Source: an uncultured Myxococcales bacterium
GTDB lineage: Bacteria > Myxococcota_A > Polyangia > Palsa-1104 > JAEUJZ01
Direction of reading: 5' to 3'
NCBI GenBank assembly: GCA_937868485.1
Contig: CALMML010000501.1
Span: forward strand, 1 to 34,019
DNA: 34,019 bases
Shown here: positions 1-7,567 of the stretch, piece after piece
Numbering within the stretch: position 1 is the first letter of the stretch
Layout of the letters: the number at the start of each line of letters is the position of its first letter
Made by a program: the position numbers and the translations under genes
The notes under the pieces: model-generated
What the model was told of the DNA's origin: nothing
What the model saw: the letters and a program-made list of their open reading frames with translations, nothing else
Database searches by the model: none

Positions 1-90
1 GCTGACCTTGGTAAGGCTGACCTTGATAAGGCTGACCTTGGTAAGGCTGACCTTGGTAAGGCTGACCTTGATAAGGCTGACCTGGATAGG
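1..90 (-). repeat. 15-bp tandem repeat encoding PYQGQ
   Basis: Six consecutive 15-bp units are visible. Five read gctgaccttg followed by gtaag or ataag; the sixth (76-90) is more diverged. The unit length is a multiple of three, so changes in copy number keep the reading frame. Each unit encodes one PYQGQ pentapeptide on the minus strand. The array continues beyond the window. Confidence 0.9.
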
Positions 91-253
91 GCTGCGCGCT
101 CGGATACTGGCCCGGATACGGCTGAGCGCCTGGCGGTGGCTGATAGCTCGGCTGCGGGTAGTTTCCGTACTGCGGATCTTGCTGCGCGTGAGTCACGGAG
201 GGCAGGGCACAAAGCAGTGCCACAAGTCCCCAAGGATGGGTCGGTCGTTTCAT
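1..253 (-). CDS. Secreted protein with PYQGQ repeats (C-terminus cut off by window edge)
   Basis: The reading frame is open from an ATG at 253 to the window edge, so only the first 84 residues are visible. The N-terminus is a clear signal peptide: basic start (MKRP), hydrophobic core and a THA|QQ cleavage site near residue 23. The mature part is rich in Pro, Gln, Tyr and Gly and turns into PYQGQ pentapeptides that run off the edge. Low-complexity Pro/Gln/Tyr/Gly segments are common linkers in exported myxobacterial proteins; I see no catalytic motif. A weak GAGG lies about 8 nt before the ATG. The gene lies 71 bp downstream of the kinase ending at 325, on the same strand, and could share its transcript. 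Any folded domain would lie outside the window, so function is unknown. Confidence 0.75.
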   Translation of the reverse strand, partial: MKRPTHPWGLVALLCALPSVTHAQQDPQYGNYPQPSYQPPPGAQPYPGQYPSAQPYPGQPYQGQPYQGQPYQGQPYQGQPYQGQ

Positions 254-324
254 GGTGAAGCCTCGCTGCGTTACAGATCGACTACGCACGGGTTCGCACA
301 GGGGCAACGAGAAGTCGCTCGCTG

Positions 325-2082
325 TTACTTGTTGGATCGACTGGAGCCGCCGCTGAGGGACGACTGACTGGCTTGGATGAGCGCGTTCTGTCCGGCGCGG
401 ATGGTCTGGCGTGTGACAAACTCCTCGAAGCCGTTCTTGGTGACGTGGATTGAAACCGACCACTCGGGAGCGCCTGTCGCCGACGTCAGCTCGTGCTGAA
501 CTTCGCCGCTGCCCGGCACCACGCCAATGTCTACGAAGTCAATCGACACCCGCGATCCTGGCAGCGCTCGCACCGTCAGCTTGGCCGGTCCCTTGGGTCG
601 CTGCGTCGCTGGCATTGTCGTCGGAGGCAGCGGATTTTGCGGCACCGTATTTTGCGGCCACAGCAGCAGCAGCGCCAGCACCGCGACGCCAATCGCAGCG
701 CCCGCAAAGATGAAGACCAAGCGACGAAGCTGTCCACTGCTCGGCGACGGAGCCACTTCATACGCCGGCGGTGCCGTCTGCGTGTAGCCACCGGGCTGAA
801 GATGCATGTTGCTCACCATCGGGCCCGACATCATGCCCGACGGATTCATCGCCATCGGCGCATTGACCATGCCCGACGGATTCATGGTCATCGGTGCGCT
901 GATGATTCCGCTCTGGTGCATGCCCATCTGCGCTTGCACTTGCCCTGGAACACCGTATGGACCGGGCTGCATCATCATCGGCGGAGCATAGCCAGGCGCG
1001 CCCATTCCCATCGGAATCACGCCCGGTGGAAAGGCTCCCGCGCGCATCGACATCGAGGGATCTGCCATCGGCGCAGGCATCACCGGCGCAACTGCCAGCT
1101 CTCCGTCGATGGCTTGCGCAAACTCCGTCATCGTCTGGAAGCGTCGCGCCCGGTCTTTGTCCATCGCCCGCAGACAGATGGCTTCCAGATCGGGCGGCAC
1201 GCTGCGGTTGCGACGGCTCGGCGGCTCCGGTGCCTCGAACATGTGCTTGGTCAGCGTGCCCATGTACGTCTCGGCGTGGAACGGCACTTTTCCCGTCAGC
1301 ATTTCGTACAGGATGCAGCCCAGTGCGTAGATATCGACGCGATGATCCGGCGTCTCGCCGCGCGCTTGTTCCGGGGACATGTACTCGGCGGTGCCGAAGA
1401 TCATGCCGCTCTGGGTCAGTCGTCCGCCGGGTCCGCCGCCGCCCGCTTCCATCGTCGTCATCTTGGCGATGCCGAAGTCGAGGATCTTCACGAAGTCGGA
1501 CTTGCCCTCTTTTTCGACGAGATAGATGTTTTCCGGCTTGAGGTCGCGGTGGACGATGCCCTTTTGGTGGGCCGCTGCGAGTGCTCGACAGAGCTGGCCC
1601 ATGATGTGACGGATGCGAGGAACCGGCATCGCGCCCATTCCCGTGATCGCGTGTGCCAGATCGTGGCCTTCCAGATACTCCATCGTGAAAAAGACGGAGC
1701 CCGAGGCTGTCTCGCCGAAGTCGTGGACCTCGACGATGTTTTCGTGACCAATCCGAGCGGCGGCGCGTGCTTCCTGAATGAAGCGCTGCACCAGATCCGG
1801 CTTCGAGGCAAAGTCCTGCGACAGGATCTTGATCGCCACTCGACGCTCGATCATGACGTGCTCGGCGAGGTACACCGCACCCATACCGCCAGCGCCGAGC
1901 TTCTTGATGATCTTGTACCGATCGTTTAGCAGCGTTCCGATGTACGGATCTTGAAACTCGGCAAGCTGCTTGAGCACCGCAGCTTCGCGCGCATCGAGGG
2001 CGCTGCCAGGAGACGAGTCTTTCGCTCCCAGCTTCGCGCCCGGCTGCGACGATGCGTCGTCGAGTTTGGGTGGATTTGGCAC
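325..2082 (-). CDS. Membrane-anchored Ser/Thr protein kinase (PknB type) with C-terminal extracytoplasmic domain
   Basis: 585 residues. The kinase domain spans about 55-325. It has a Gly loop at 64-71 (AGGMGAVY), VAIK lysine K85, catalytic HRDLKPEN at 178-185, DFG at 202-204 and GTAEYMSPEQA in the activation segment, so it should be active. A Pro/Met-rich linker (330-450) holds three 12-residue repeats. One membrane segment (about 454-476) is followed by a short C-terminal domain whose sequence resembles a PEGA domain. This is the usual layout of myxobacterial Hanks-type kinases: cytoplasmic kinase, extracytoplasmic sensor. The start is GTG with no obvious Shine-Dalgarno, so a leaderless mRNA or a different start is possible. 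The next gene upstream (2183-3928) is another kinase of similar layout, suggesting tandem duplication with divergence. Substrates are unknown. Confidence 0.93.
   Translation of the reverse strand: MPNPPKLDDASSQPGAKLGAKDSSPGSALDAREAAVLKQLAEFQDPYIGTLLNDRYKIIKKLGAGGMGAVYLAEHVMIERRVAIKILSQDFASKPDLVQRFIQEARAAARIGHENIVEVHDFGETASGSVFFTMEYLEGHDLAHAITGMGAMPVPRIRHIMGQLCRALAAAHQKGIVHRDLKPENIYLVEKEGKSDFVKILDFGIAKMTTMEAGGGGPGGRLTQSGMIFGTAEYMSPEQARGETPDHRVDIYALGCILYEMLTGKVPFHAETYMGTLTKHMFEAPEPPSRRNRSVPPDLEAICLRAMDKDRARRFQTMTEFAQAIDGELAVAPVMPAPMADPSMSMRAGAFPPGVIPMGMGAPGYAPPMMMQPGPYGVPGQVQAQMGMHQSGIISAPMTMNPSGMVNAPMAMNPSGMMSGPMVSNMHLQPGGYTQTAPPAYEVAPSPSSGQLRRLVFIFAGAAIGVAVLALLLLWPQNTVPQNPLPPTTMPATQRPKGPAKLTVRALPGSRVSIDFVDIGVVPGSGEVQHELTSATGAPEWSVSIHVTKNGFEEFVTRQTIRAGQNALIQASQSSLSGGSSRSNK
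811..918 (-). repeat. Three imperfect 36-bp repeats in the kinase linker
   Basis: Residues 389-424 of the kinase read as three 12-residue units of the form NPSGM-x2-APM-x2, the first beginning HQSGI. They lie in the Pro/Met-rich linker between the kinase domain and the membrane segment. They probably arose by in-frame duplication. Confidence 0.75.
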
Positions 2083-2182
2083 TGTAGGATTAGGTTATCA
2101 CAACCGGAATGGAGGAACCATTGCCGAAGCTGCTCGGCGACGGATGGTGTGCCAAAGCGCGGTCAGCGGTGGGGTAGGTTGC

Positions 2183-3928
2183 CTACTTACCGCGCGAGAA
2201 CGGATCGCGTAGCCCAGTCGGAAGCGAGGTTGGCGAAGACTTGCCAGCGGGCTTTTTGGTGTCTCCGGCCTTGGGCTTGTCCGTGGTCTTGGTCTCGGTT
2301 TTCTTCGACTCAGGACGCGACTTGCGAGCGGAACCGCCGGTCTTTTCCAGCGGCACATCCACGTCCTGATCCTTTTCAGGCTGCATGTCTTCCGCGTACG
2401 ACTCGAAGCCTTTGCGTCGCAGCTCCAAGTGCATCGGCTGACCCTTCTTTTGCGAGATCCGTAGCGGCGTGATGCCTCGCACTTCACCGTCGACCACAAC
2501 CTCTGCTCCGGGAGGCTTGGTCGTGATCATCAGGTACACCGGACCCGCTTCCGCGACCTTGGTCGGCTGCGGCGGCGGAGTCACTGGGTCCACTTTGTTC
2601 ACAATCGGCTTCGGCGGAGGCGGCGTCGTCACCGTCGGCTTCGGCTGATCTTGAGACAGCAGGAAGAACAGCAGCAGGCCAATCACCGCGACCAGCACCA
2701 CGGCGACGCCAATCAGTACTGGCTTTAGACCCTTGCCGGAGTCGAGTACTGCGCTCTTTCCGGTCGGACGCGGCGGCGTCGGCACGCCCATCGCTTGCGG
2801 AAACTGCGCCATCGGCTGCGAGAACATGCCGGGCTGAACGCCCATCCCTTGGGCCATGGGCTGCTGAAAGCCTGGCTGCGGCGGATATCCAGGCATCTGC
2901 GCGCTTGGCACCTGCGGGCTGGGCTGCGCGGGCTGACTCACCATGCTCGGATCATCGATGACGATCCGTCCGCCTTTCATCTCTTGCTCGACTTGCGTCA
3001 GCGCTTGTTCCAGCTCTTTCATCGACGGGAAGCGCGCTTCTGGCTTCTTGGCCATGGCGCGAATCACCACCGCATCGAGGCTGGCTGGAATCTTTAGCTC
3101 AGGCTTGCGCTTCCGAGGCGGAATGACGGGCTCAAAGACGTGCTTGGTCAGCGTCTGCGCCGGACGATCCCCGAGGAATGGCACCACGCCGGTCAGCATC
3201 TCGTACATGATGCAGCCCGTCGCGTACTGGTCGACGCGGTGATCGGTTTCTTGCCCGGTTGCTTGCTCAGGCGACATGTACTCGGGCGTTCCGAGCACCA
3301 TGCCGACCTGCGTCAGCTTCTGACCCGAGCCCACCTTCGCGATGCCGAAGTCGACGATCTTTACGTAGTCTTTTTGTCCCTCACGCTCGAGCAGGAAGAT
3401 GTTTTCCGGCTTGAGGTCGCGGTGGACAATGCCCTTTTGGTGCGCGGCGTTGAGCGCTCGTCCCATCTGCGCCGCGATCGTGCAGACCCGCGCCGGCTCC
3501 AGCGGTCCTTCTTGGATCGCTTGCGCCAGCGTCTGGCCGTGCAAAAACTCCATGACGAAGTAGGCGTGTCCGTCGGGGAGAACACCGAAGTCGGTGATGT
3601 CGACGATGTTGCTATGGCCGATCTTCGATGCGGACTTGGCTTCTTGAATGAAGCGCTGCACCGCCGCTGTGTCCTGCGCCGCTTCTTTGCGCAAGATCTT
3701 GATCGCCACCGGTTTGTCGATGAGTACGTGGCGCGCCTTGTAGACAACGCCCATACCACCTTCGCCGAGCCTCGATTCGATGGCATAGCGACCATCAATC
3801 GTGGTGCCAAGCAGCGGATCTGTCTCGACCTCTTTGGCGGCCGAGGTGTTTGGCAACGGGGACCCATCCCGCGGGCAAAACTCAAGCACGTCCGGGTACT
3901 TGATCTGACACTGGGGACAAGTCTTCAC
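2183..3928 (-). CDS. Ser/Thr protein kinase with N-terminal zinc-ribbon-like motif, membrane anchor and PEGA domain
   Basis: 581 residues. The N-terminus carries CPQC (4-7) and FCPRDG (17-22), a short zinc-ribbon-like cluster often seen on myxobacterial kinases. The kinase domain (about 48-315) is intact: GEGGMGVVY at 55-63, K77, HRDLKPEN at 169-176, DFG at 193-195 and GTPEYMSPEQA. A Pro/Gln-rich linker leads to a membrane segment around 408-428. A PEGA-type domain follows (TKPPGAEVVVDGEVRG, then TPLRI), with a Lys/Ser/Thr-rich tail. The start is GTG, with GAGG five bases upstream. The gene lies 100 bp upstream of the second kinase and 140 bp downstream of the TPR-zincin lipoprotein, all on the minus strand. 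The extracytoplasmic PEGA domain may sense or bind the envelope; this is inference. Confidence 0.93.
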   Translation of the reverse strand: MKTCPQCQIKYPDVLEFCPRDGSPLPNTSAAKEVETDPLLGTTIDGRYAIESRLGEGGMGVVYKARHVLIDKPVAIKILRKEAAQDTAAVQRFIQEAKSASKIGHSNIVDITDFGVLPDGHAYFVMEFLHGQTLAQAIQEGPLEPARVCTIAAQMGRALNAAHQKGIVHRDLKPENIFLLEREGQKDYVKIVDFGIAKVGSGQKLTQVGMVLGTPEYMSPEQATGQETDHRVDQYATGCIMYEMLTGVVPFLGDRPAQTLTKHVFEPVIPPRKRKPELKIPASLDAVVIRAMAKKPEARFPSMKELEQALTQVEQEMKGGRIVIDDPSMVSQPAQPSPQVPSAQMPGYPPQPGFQQPMAQGMGVQPGMFSQPMAQFPQAMGVPTPPRPTGKSAVLDSGKGLKPVLIGVAVVLVAVIGLLLFFLLSQDQPKPTVTTPPPPKPIVNKVDPVTPPPQPTKVAEAGPVYLMITTKPPGAEVVVDGEVRGITPLRISQKKGQPMHLELRRKGFESYAEDMQPEKDQDVDVPLEKTGGSARKSRPESKKTETKTTDKPKAGDTKKPAGKSSPTSLPTGLRDPFSRGK

Positions 3929-3937
3929 AGCCGCCTC

Positions 3938-3967
3938 AGCTTACCTTTCTTGCCTATCCACGGTCAA
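3938..3967 (-). promoter_or_regulatory. Candidate sigma-70-type promoter for the zinc-ribbon kinase
   Basis: On the minus strand, TTGACC (3967-3962) is followed by an 18-base spacer and TAAGCT (3943-3938), about 10 bases before the GTG at 3928. The -35 match is good and the -10 only fair. The spacing leaves a very short leader. Confidence 0.3.
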
Positions 3968-4068
3968 TTGGCCAAGCTGAGCGACTTTGCATTCTGTCGC
4001 TTTGCGCTGCCTTGACTCGGCAAACTGCCTGTTTTTTCACGGAAATCCGGCGCATGCGGCGTGATGTC

Positions 4069-5556
4069 CTACTCGAGTCCACGCGCCCGCAGCTCGTCAT
4101 CGTCTTCGCCGCGCAGGTGTCCTAGCTCGTGCATCAGCGTGGTGCGCACTTGCGCCGAAAGCTCGTCACGGGTTGTGACGATGCGCAGCAGGTTTTTTCG
4201 ATACAGCACGATCGATCGCGGCTCACTGTCCGGCATGCCGAGCGGCAGGCCACGAAACAGCCCCACGATCGTCGGTGACAGCGTTGGCTGATCGGCGGTG
4301 AGATCGCTTACGTCCGGCAGCTCGCTCAGCTCCAGCCGAACCAGCTTCAGATCCGATCGAAGTCCGACGGGGAGCGCTCGTATTTCTTTGTCAACCAGCG
4401 ACGAAAACTCAGTCATCGACACCGGCAGTGGCTCGGGAAAGTCACTCGGAGCCAGCTTTCGTGCCGTCGCCAGCTCTTTTTCCGCTGCCTGCGCTTCGCC
4501 CAGCATTTCCAGCACCAGGCCCAGCTGATGATGCGACCAGGCGTCGTCGGGAACCCGGCGAGTTAGCTCCGCAAATGTACGCTGTGCATCCTTGAATCGA
4601 CACAGATCGAACAGCACCAGGCCTCGCTCGTAGCGCGCTTGATCGCTATCCGACAGCGCGATCGCTTCTTCGAGCGGTGTCAGCGCCTGCGCCGCCCGTC
4701 CGAGATCGCTCAGCGCCTGACCTTCCAGCAGCAGCAGCCGAGACAGGATCGCGCGATCGTCGCTGGCTTTCACTGCTTGACGCTGCGGACGGTCGGAGTG
4801 GCTCGGCCCGCCCGGACTGCGCGGACTTGTCGACCGAGGCAGGCTCGGCAGCGCGGACACCGGACGTTTTTTGTGCAAGTCCGTCGAGCGACTGCGACGC
4901 AGGACCACTTTGGCATGTCGCACGTAGGCCAGGCCGATCAGCGTGTTGTCCGACGTCGGCGCGAGCTGATGAATGTACAGCTCAGCGGCTCCGAGCAGCG
5001 TCTCGGGATCATCTGGATCGATGGCGAGCGCGTGCGTGATGGCCTGCTTCGCATCGTCTTTTTGTCCCAGTCCAAGCAGTGCCAGCGCGCGGTTGTGATG
5101 CGCTTCCACCGACGCTTCATTTTGACGCAGCGACTCTTCGGCACAAGCCAGCGCTTCTTGATACAGCCGCTCGGGCGACTGTGGACCGTCTTTGTCCTGA
5201 CAGACGCGCTGCTGCTGTGCGGCTTGCTCCAAGCGATCGGCGGCGCGGTGAACCAGCTCATCGATCGATCGATGCGGCGACAGCGCGGTATCGTCCGAAA
5301 AGCAGCGACGCAGCACCGTCGGCTGTTTGTGATCGTCATGGCCCGCTGCGTGGATCGCTTTGCCATCCTGTGGATCGCCAGGCTTTGGGTTCGCTTGCGC
5401 GACTGCTTTTCCGTCGCTGTGATCCGATTTTGCTGAAGATGCGGACGATGCCGACGGGCTGGGCGCGCCAGACTTGTGACACGCCGCGATCGGCGATAGC
5501 GAAGCCACAAGGGCGAGCGGCACAAGGGAATGCAAACGAGTACGCAACGCCGCCAT
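4069..5556 (-). CDS. TPR lipoprotein with C-terminal zincin-like metallopeptidase motif
   Basis: 495 residues from the ATG at 5556. I chose this start because it opens a lipoprotein signal peptide ending in IAAC (Cys26); the frame stays open upstream but that part is Arg-rich and overlaps the divergent gene. A Ser/Ala/Lys-rich linker is followed by TPR-like helical repeats (about 110-370). The end carries TLMHELGH then GEDDDEL, with H476, E477 and H480 forming HExxH. The preceding TRDEL segment and the trailing acidic residues match the minimal zincin-like family (PF06262, possible metallopeptidase). That family is usually a small standalone protein, so its fusion to a TPR lipoprotein is notable. 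Whether it cleaves anything is unknown. It is divergent from the VWA gene at 5680. Confidence 0.82.
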   Translation of the reverse strand: MAALRTRLHSLVPLALVASLSPIAACHKSGAPSPSASSASSAKSDHSDGKAVAQANPKPGDPQDGKAIHAAGHDDHKQPTVLRRCFSDDTALSPHRSIDELVHRAADRLEQAAQQQRVCQDKDGPQSPERLYQEALACAEESLRQNEASVEAHHNRALALLGLGQKDDAKQAITHALAIDPDDPETLLGAAELYIHQLAPTSDNTLIGLAYVRHAKVVLRRSRSTDLHKKRPVSALPSLPRSTSPRSPGGPSHSDRPQRQAVKASDDRAILSRLLLLEGQALSDLGRAAQALTPLEEAIALSDSDQARYERGLVLFDLCRFKDAQRTFAELTRRVPDDAWSHHQLGLVLEMLGEAQAAEKELATARKLAPSDFPEPLPVSMTEFSSLVDKEIRALPVGLRSDLKLVRLELSELPDVSDLTADQPTLSPTIVGLFRGLPLGMPDSEPRSIVLYRKNLLRIVTTRDELSAQVRTTLMHELGHLRGEDDDELRARGLE

Positions 5557-5645
5557 TATTGCAAAATCCGCCGGAGCGACAAATGCCGGGACCGACTCGC
5601 TGCGCGCTTTTGCGTGCTGGGGCCGGGCTGCTGCGCGTCTTGCGC

Positions 5646-5673
5646 TTGAGTCACAAGGCTCGTCGCGCATAAT
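5646..5673 (+). promoter_or_regulatory. Candidate promoter of the VWA gene, consistent with a leaderless mRNA
   Basis: TTGAGT (5646-5651), a 16-base spacer and CATAAT (5668-5673) lie just before the ATG at 5680. Only six bases separate the -10 from the ATG, so transcription would start at or beside the start codon. No Shine-Dalgarno is present, which fits a leaderless transcript. Confidence 0.45.
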
Positions 5674-5679
5674 CCGCAT

Positions 5680-6861
5680 ATGCTGCTTCGCTTCTTTTTC
5701 CGACTGAGAGAGGTCGGGCTGCCCGTGTCTCTGACCGAATACCTGACGCTGCTCGAAGCGCTGTCGCAAAGGGTCGTGTCTGGCAGCGTCGAGGACTTCT
5801 ATTTTCTGTCGCGCTCGTGTCTGGTGAAAGATGAGCGGCATCTCGATCGCTTCGATCGGATCTTCGGCGAGACGTTTTCGGGTCTGGAGTCGCTGGCCGA
5901 TCCGCAGACTGGTGCGGCGATTCCCGAGGAGTGGCTACGGAAGCTGGCGGAAAAGCTACTGTCTGCCGAGGAAATGGCGCAGATACAGGCGCTCGGTGGC
6001 TTTGACAAGCTGATGGAGCGACTGGCCGAGCTGCTCAAGGAACAGCACGAGCGACACCAAGGCGGAAATCGCTTCATCGGTACGGCGGGCACGTCGCCGT
6101 TTGGTGCGTATGGCTACAATCCCGAAGGCGTGCGAATCGGTCAGGATCGCTCGCGTCACCGTCGGGCTGTGAAGGTCTGGGACAAGCGCGAGTTTAAGAA
6201 CCTCGACGACGACATTGAGCTGGGGATTCGCAACATCCAGATCGCGCTGCGCAGGCTGCGCCGCTTTGCCCGCCAAGGTGCAGCGACGGAACTGGATCTG
6301 CCGGGAACGATCTCTGCGACGGCAGAAAATGCCGGATTTTTGGATCTTCAGCTGGTTCCCGAGCGGCACAACACCGTCAAAGTGCTGCTGCTGCTCGATA
6401 TCGGCGGGTCGATGGATGATCACGTTCAGACCTGCGCCGAGCTGTTTTCGGCAGCGCGCAGCGAGTTCAAGCACCTCATCCACTACTACTTCCATAACTG
6501 TGTCTATGAGTCGTTATGGAAAGACAACGTGCGGCGTAGCTCGGATCGGACGCCGACGCATGATGTGCTGCGCACGTATCCCGACGACTACAAGCTGATC
6601 TTCGTCGGGGACGCAGCGATGAGCCCGTATGAGATTGTCCAGCGTGGTGGCAGCGTCGAGCACTGGAATGAAGAAGCGGGTGTGGTGTGGATGAAGCGGC
6701 TGCTCGATACCTATCCGCATGCGGTGTGGCTAAACCCACTTCCCGAGGCTGCGTGGCAGCACTATCAGTCGGTGGAGATGATGCGATCGCTGGTCAGTGG
6801 TCGCATGTTTCCCATGACGCTCCACGGGCTTGATGCGGCCATTCGAGAGCTGAGCCACTAA
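5680..6861 (+). CDS. VWA domain-containing CoxE-like protein
   Basis: 393 residues, soluble, no signal peptide. The N-terminus (FFFRLREVGLPVSLTEYLTL) is typical of CoxE-type VWA proteins. A central charged, partly disordered region follows. The VWA domain begins about residue 233 with a MIDAS-like D-I-G-G-S (240-244), where the usual motif is DxSxS. Further on are YYFHNCVYE and LIFVGDAAMSPYE, both typical of this family. CoxE-type proteins normally act with a MoxR AAA+ ATPase as metal-insertion or assembly chaperones, but no such ATPase gene is in this window. The gene is divergent from the TPR-zincin lipoprotein, with 123 bp between, and convergent with the Cys-rich lipoprotein, 17 bp away. 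Family assignment is firm; the target is unknown. Confidence 0.88.
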   Translation: MLLRFFFRLREVGLPVSLTEYLTLLEALSQRVVSGSVEDFYFLSRSCLVKDERHLDRFDRIFGETFSGLESLADPQTGAAIPEEWLRKLAEKLLSAEEMAQIQALGGFDKLMERLAELLKEQHERHQGGNRFIGTAGTSPFGAYGYNPEGVRIGQDRSRHRRAVKVWDKREFKNLDDDIELGIRNIQIALRRLRRFARQGAATELDLPGTISATAENAGFLDLQLVPERHNTVKVLLLLDIGGSMDDHVQTCAELFSAARSEFKHLIHYYFHNCVYESLWKDNVRRSSDRTPTHDVLRTYPDDYKLIFVGDAAMSPYEIVQRGGSVEHWNEEAGVVWMKRLLDTYPHAVWLNPLPEAAWQHYQSVEMMRSLVSGRMFPMTLHGLDAAIRELSH

Positions 6862-6878
6862 TCGTCGTCGAGCTTGCG

Positions 6879-7394
6879 CTACGGACGAGGCAGGGTGCAG
6901 GTTCCGGGCGTGCTGTAGCAAGCGCTGCCGACGCAGTAGCCGCTACAGTCTCGGCTCGTCGTACAGGACTTGCGGAGGCACTGGCCACCGTCGCAGCGAA
7001 AGTCGGTCGGGCAGTCGCTCGGGGCGATGCAGGCCTTGGGCTCACAGCGGTGACTTGCGCCGCAGCGCTGGCCTTCGCTGCACTCACTGTCGGCAGCACA
7101 GCCCTTCATGCACACGGTCTCGCTGCTGCACAGACACAGCGTCGGGCTGCTTGCGCAGATGTACGGTGATCCGAGCGCGCTACAGTCGGCATCGCTGCGA
7201 CAGATTTCGGATGGAAGTGGGCGACGGCAAATTCCGCAGCCAGCAAACGCACCGGGCGACAGGCACGGACCTTCGACGGGCTGACACTCTTGCTCGACGG
7301 CGCAGCGACCCATCGGAATCGGCTTGGTTGGGGTGTCACAGCCGGTCACAAGTGCAAGCAGGCTCAGTGCGGAGAGCAGACAGGTTCGGATCAT
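6879..7394 (-). CDS. Small Cys-rich lipoprotein
   Basis: 171 residues from the ATG at 7394. This start is chosen because AAGGAG lies six bases upstream and the N-terminus is a lipoprotein signal with lipobox VTGC (Cys19). The frame extends further upstream, but that stretch lacks such signals. The mature chain holds more than twenty Cys in short C-x(4-8)-C spacings (for example DADCSALG, DSECSEGQRCG, PSDCPTDFRCDGGQC), like the extracellular disulfide-rich repeats common in Myxococcota secretomes. It is probably anchored in the outer membrane and disulfide-stabilised; no enzyme motif is visible. It converges on the VWA gene with no room for a terminator and is divergent from kup. Confidence 0.8.
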   Translation of the reverse strand: MIRTCLLSALSLLALVTGCDTPTKPIPMGRCAVEQECQPVEGPCLSPGAFAGCGICRRPLPSEICRSDADCSALGSPYICASSPTLCLCSSETVCMKGCAADSECSEGQRCGASHRCEPKACIAPSDCPTDFRCDGGQCLRKSCTTSRDCSGYCVGSACYSTPGTCTLPRP

Positions 7395-7400
7395 CGGATG

Positions 7401-7406
7401 CTCCTT
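7401..7406 (-). promoter_or_regulatory. Shine-Dalgarno fixing the Cys-rich lipoprotein start
   Basis: AAGGAG on the minus strand with six bases to the ATG at 7394. It supports this start over the longer open frame reaching 7565. Confidence 0.75.
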
Positions 7407-7483
7407 CGGTGGATGGATCTTCGTTATCGGCGAATGGCGACGGCTGGAGCGCAGGCTGGACCAGCTTTTTGTTCCGTCGGAGA

Positions 7484-7542
7484 TTTGCGCAAAGATGGGG
7501 AATTTCTCGACGGAAAGTAGGCGGCGGGAAAATTTCGCGAAA
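7484..7542. promoter_or_regulatory. Two related palindromes between the Cys-rich lipoprotein gene and kup
   Basis: Two perfect 10-bp palindromes sit in the divergent intergenic region: TTTGCGCAAA (7484-7493) and TTTCGCGAAA (7533-7542). Their centres are 49 bp apart, close to a whole number of helical turns. They share the pattern TTT-N4-AAA with a G/C core and could be operator half-sites for a regulator of either gene. Short palindromes also arise by chance. Confidence 0.25.
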
Positions 7543-7567
7543 CTGTGCTTAATTCGTAACCACATTC

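Noticed and set aside
1-90. Tandem repeats considered as a CRISPR array
   Set aside because: Units are contiguous 15-mers without spacers and encode a protein repeat.
493-1929. Long plus-strand open frame (478 codons) across the first kinase
   Set aside because: It is the antisense of a kinase with all motifs intact, and its translation is dominated by Arg and His, as expected of a shadow frame in GC-rich DNA.
2175-2190. Inverted repeat GTAGG-TTG-CCTAC just after the second kinase
   Set aside because: The stem is short with no T run on either strand; chance is a sufficient explanation.
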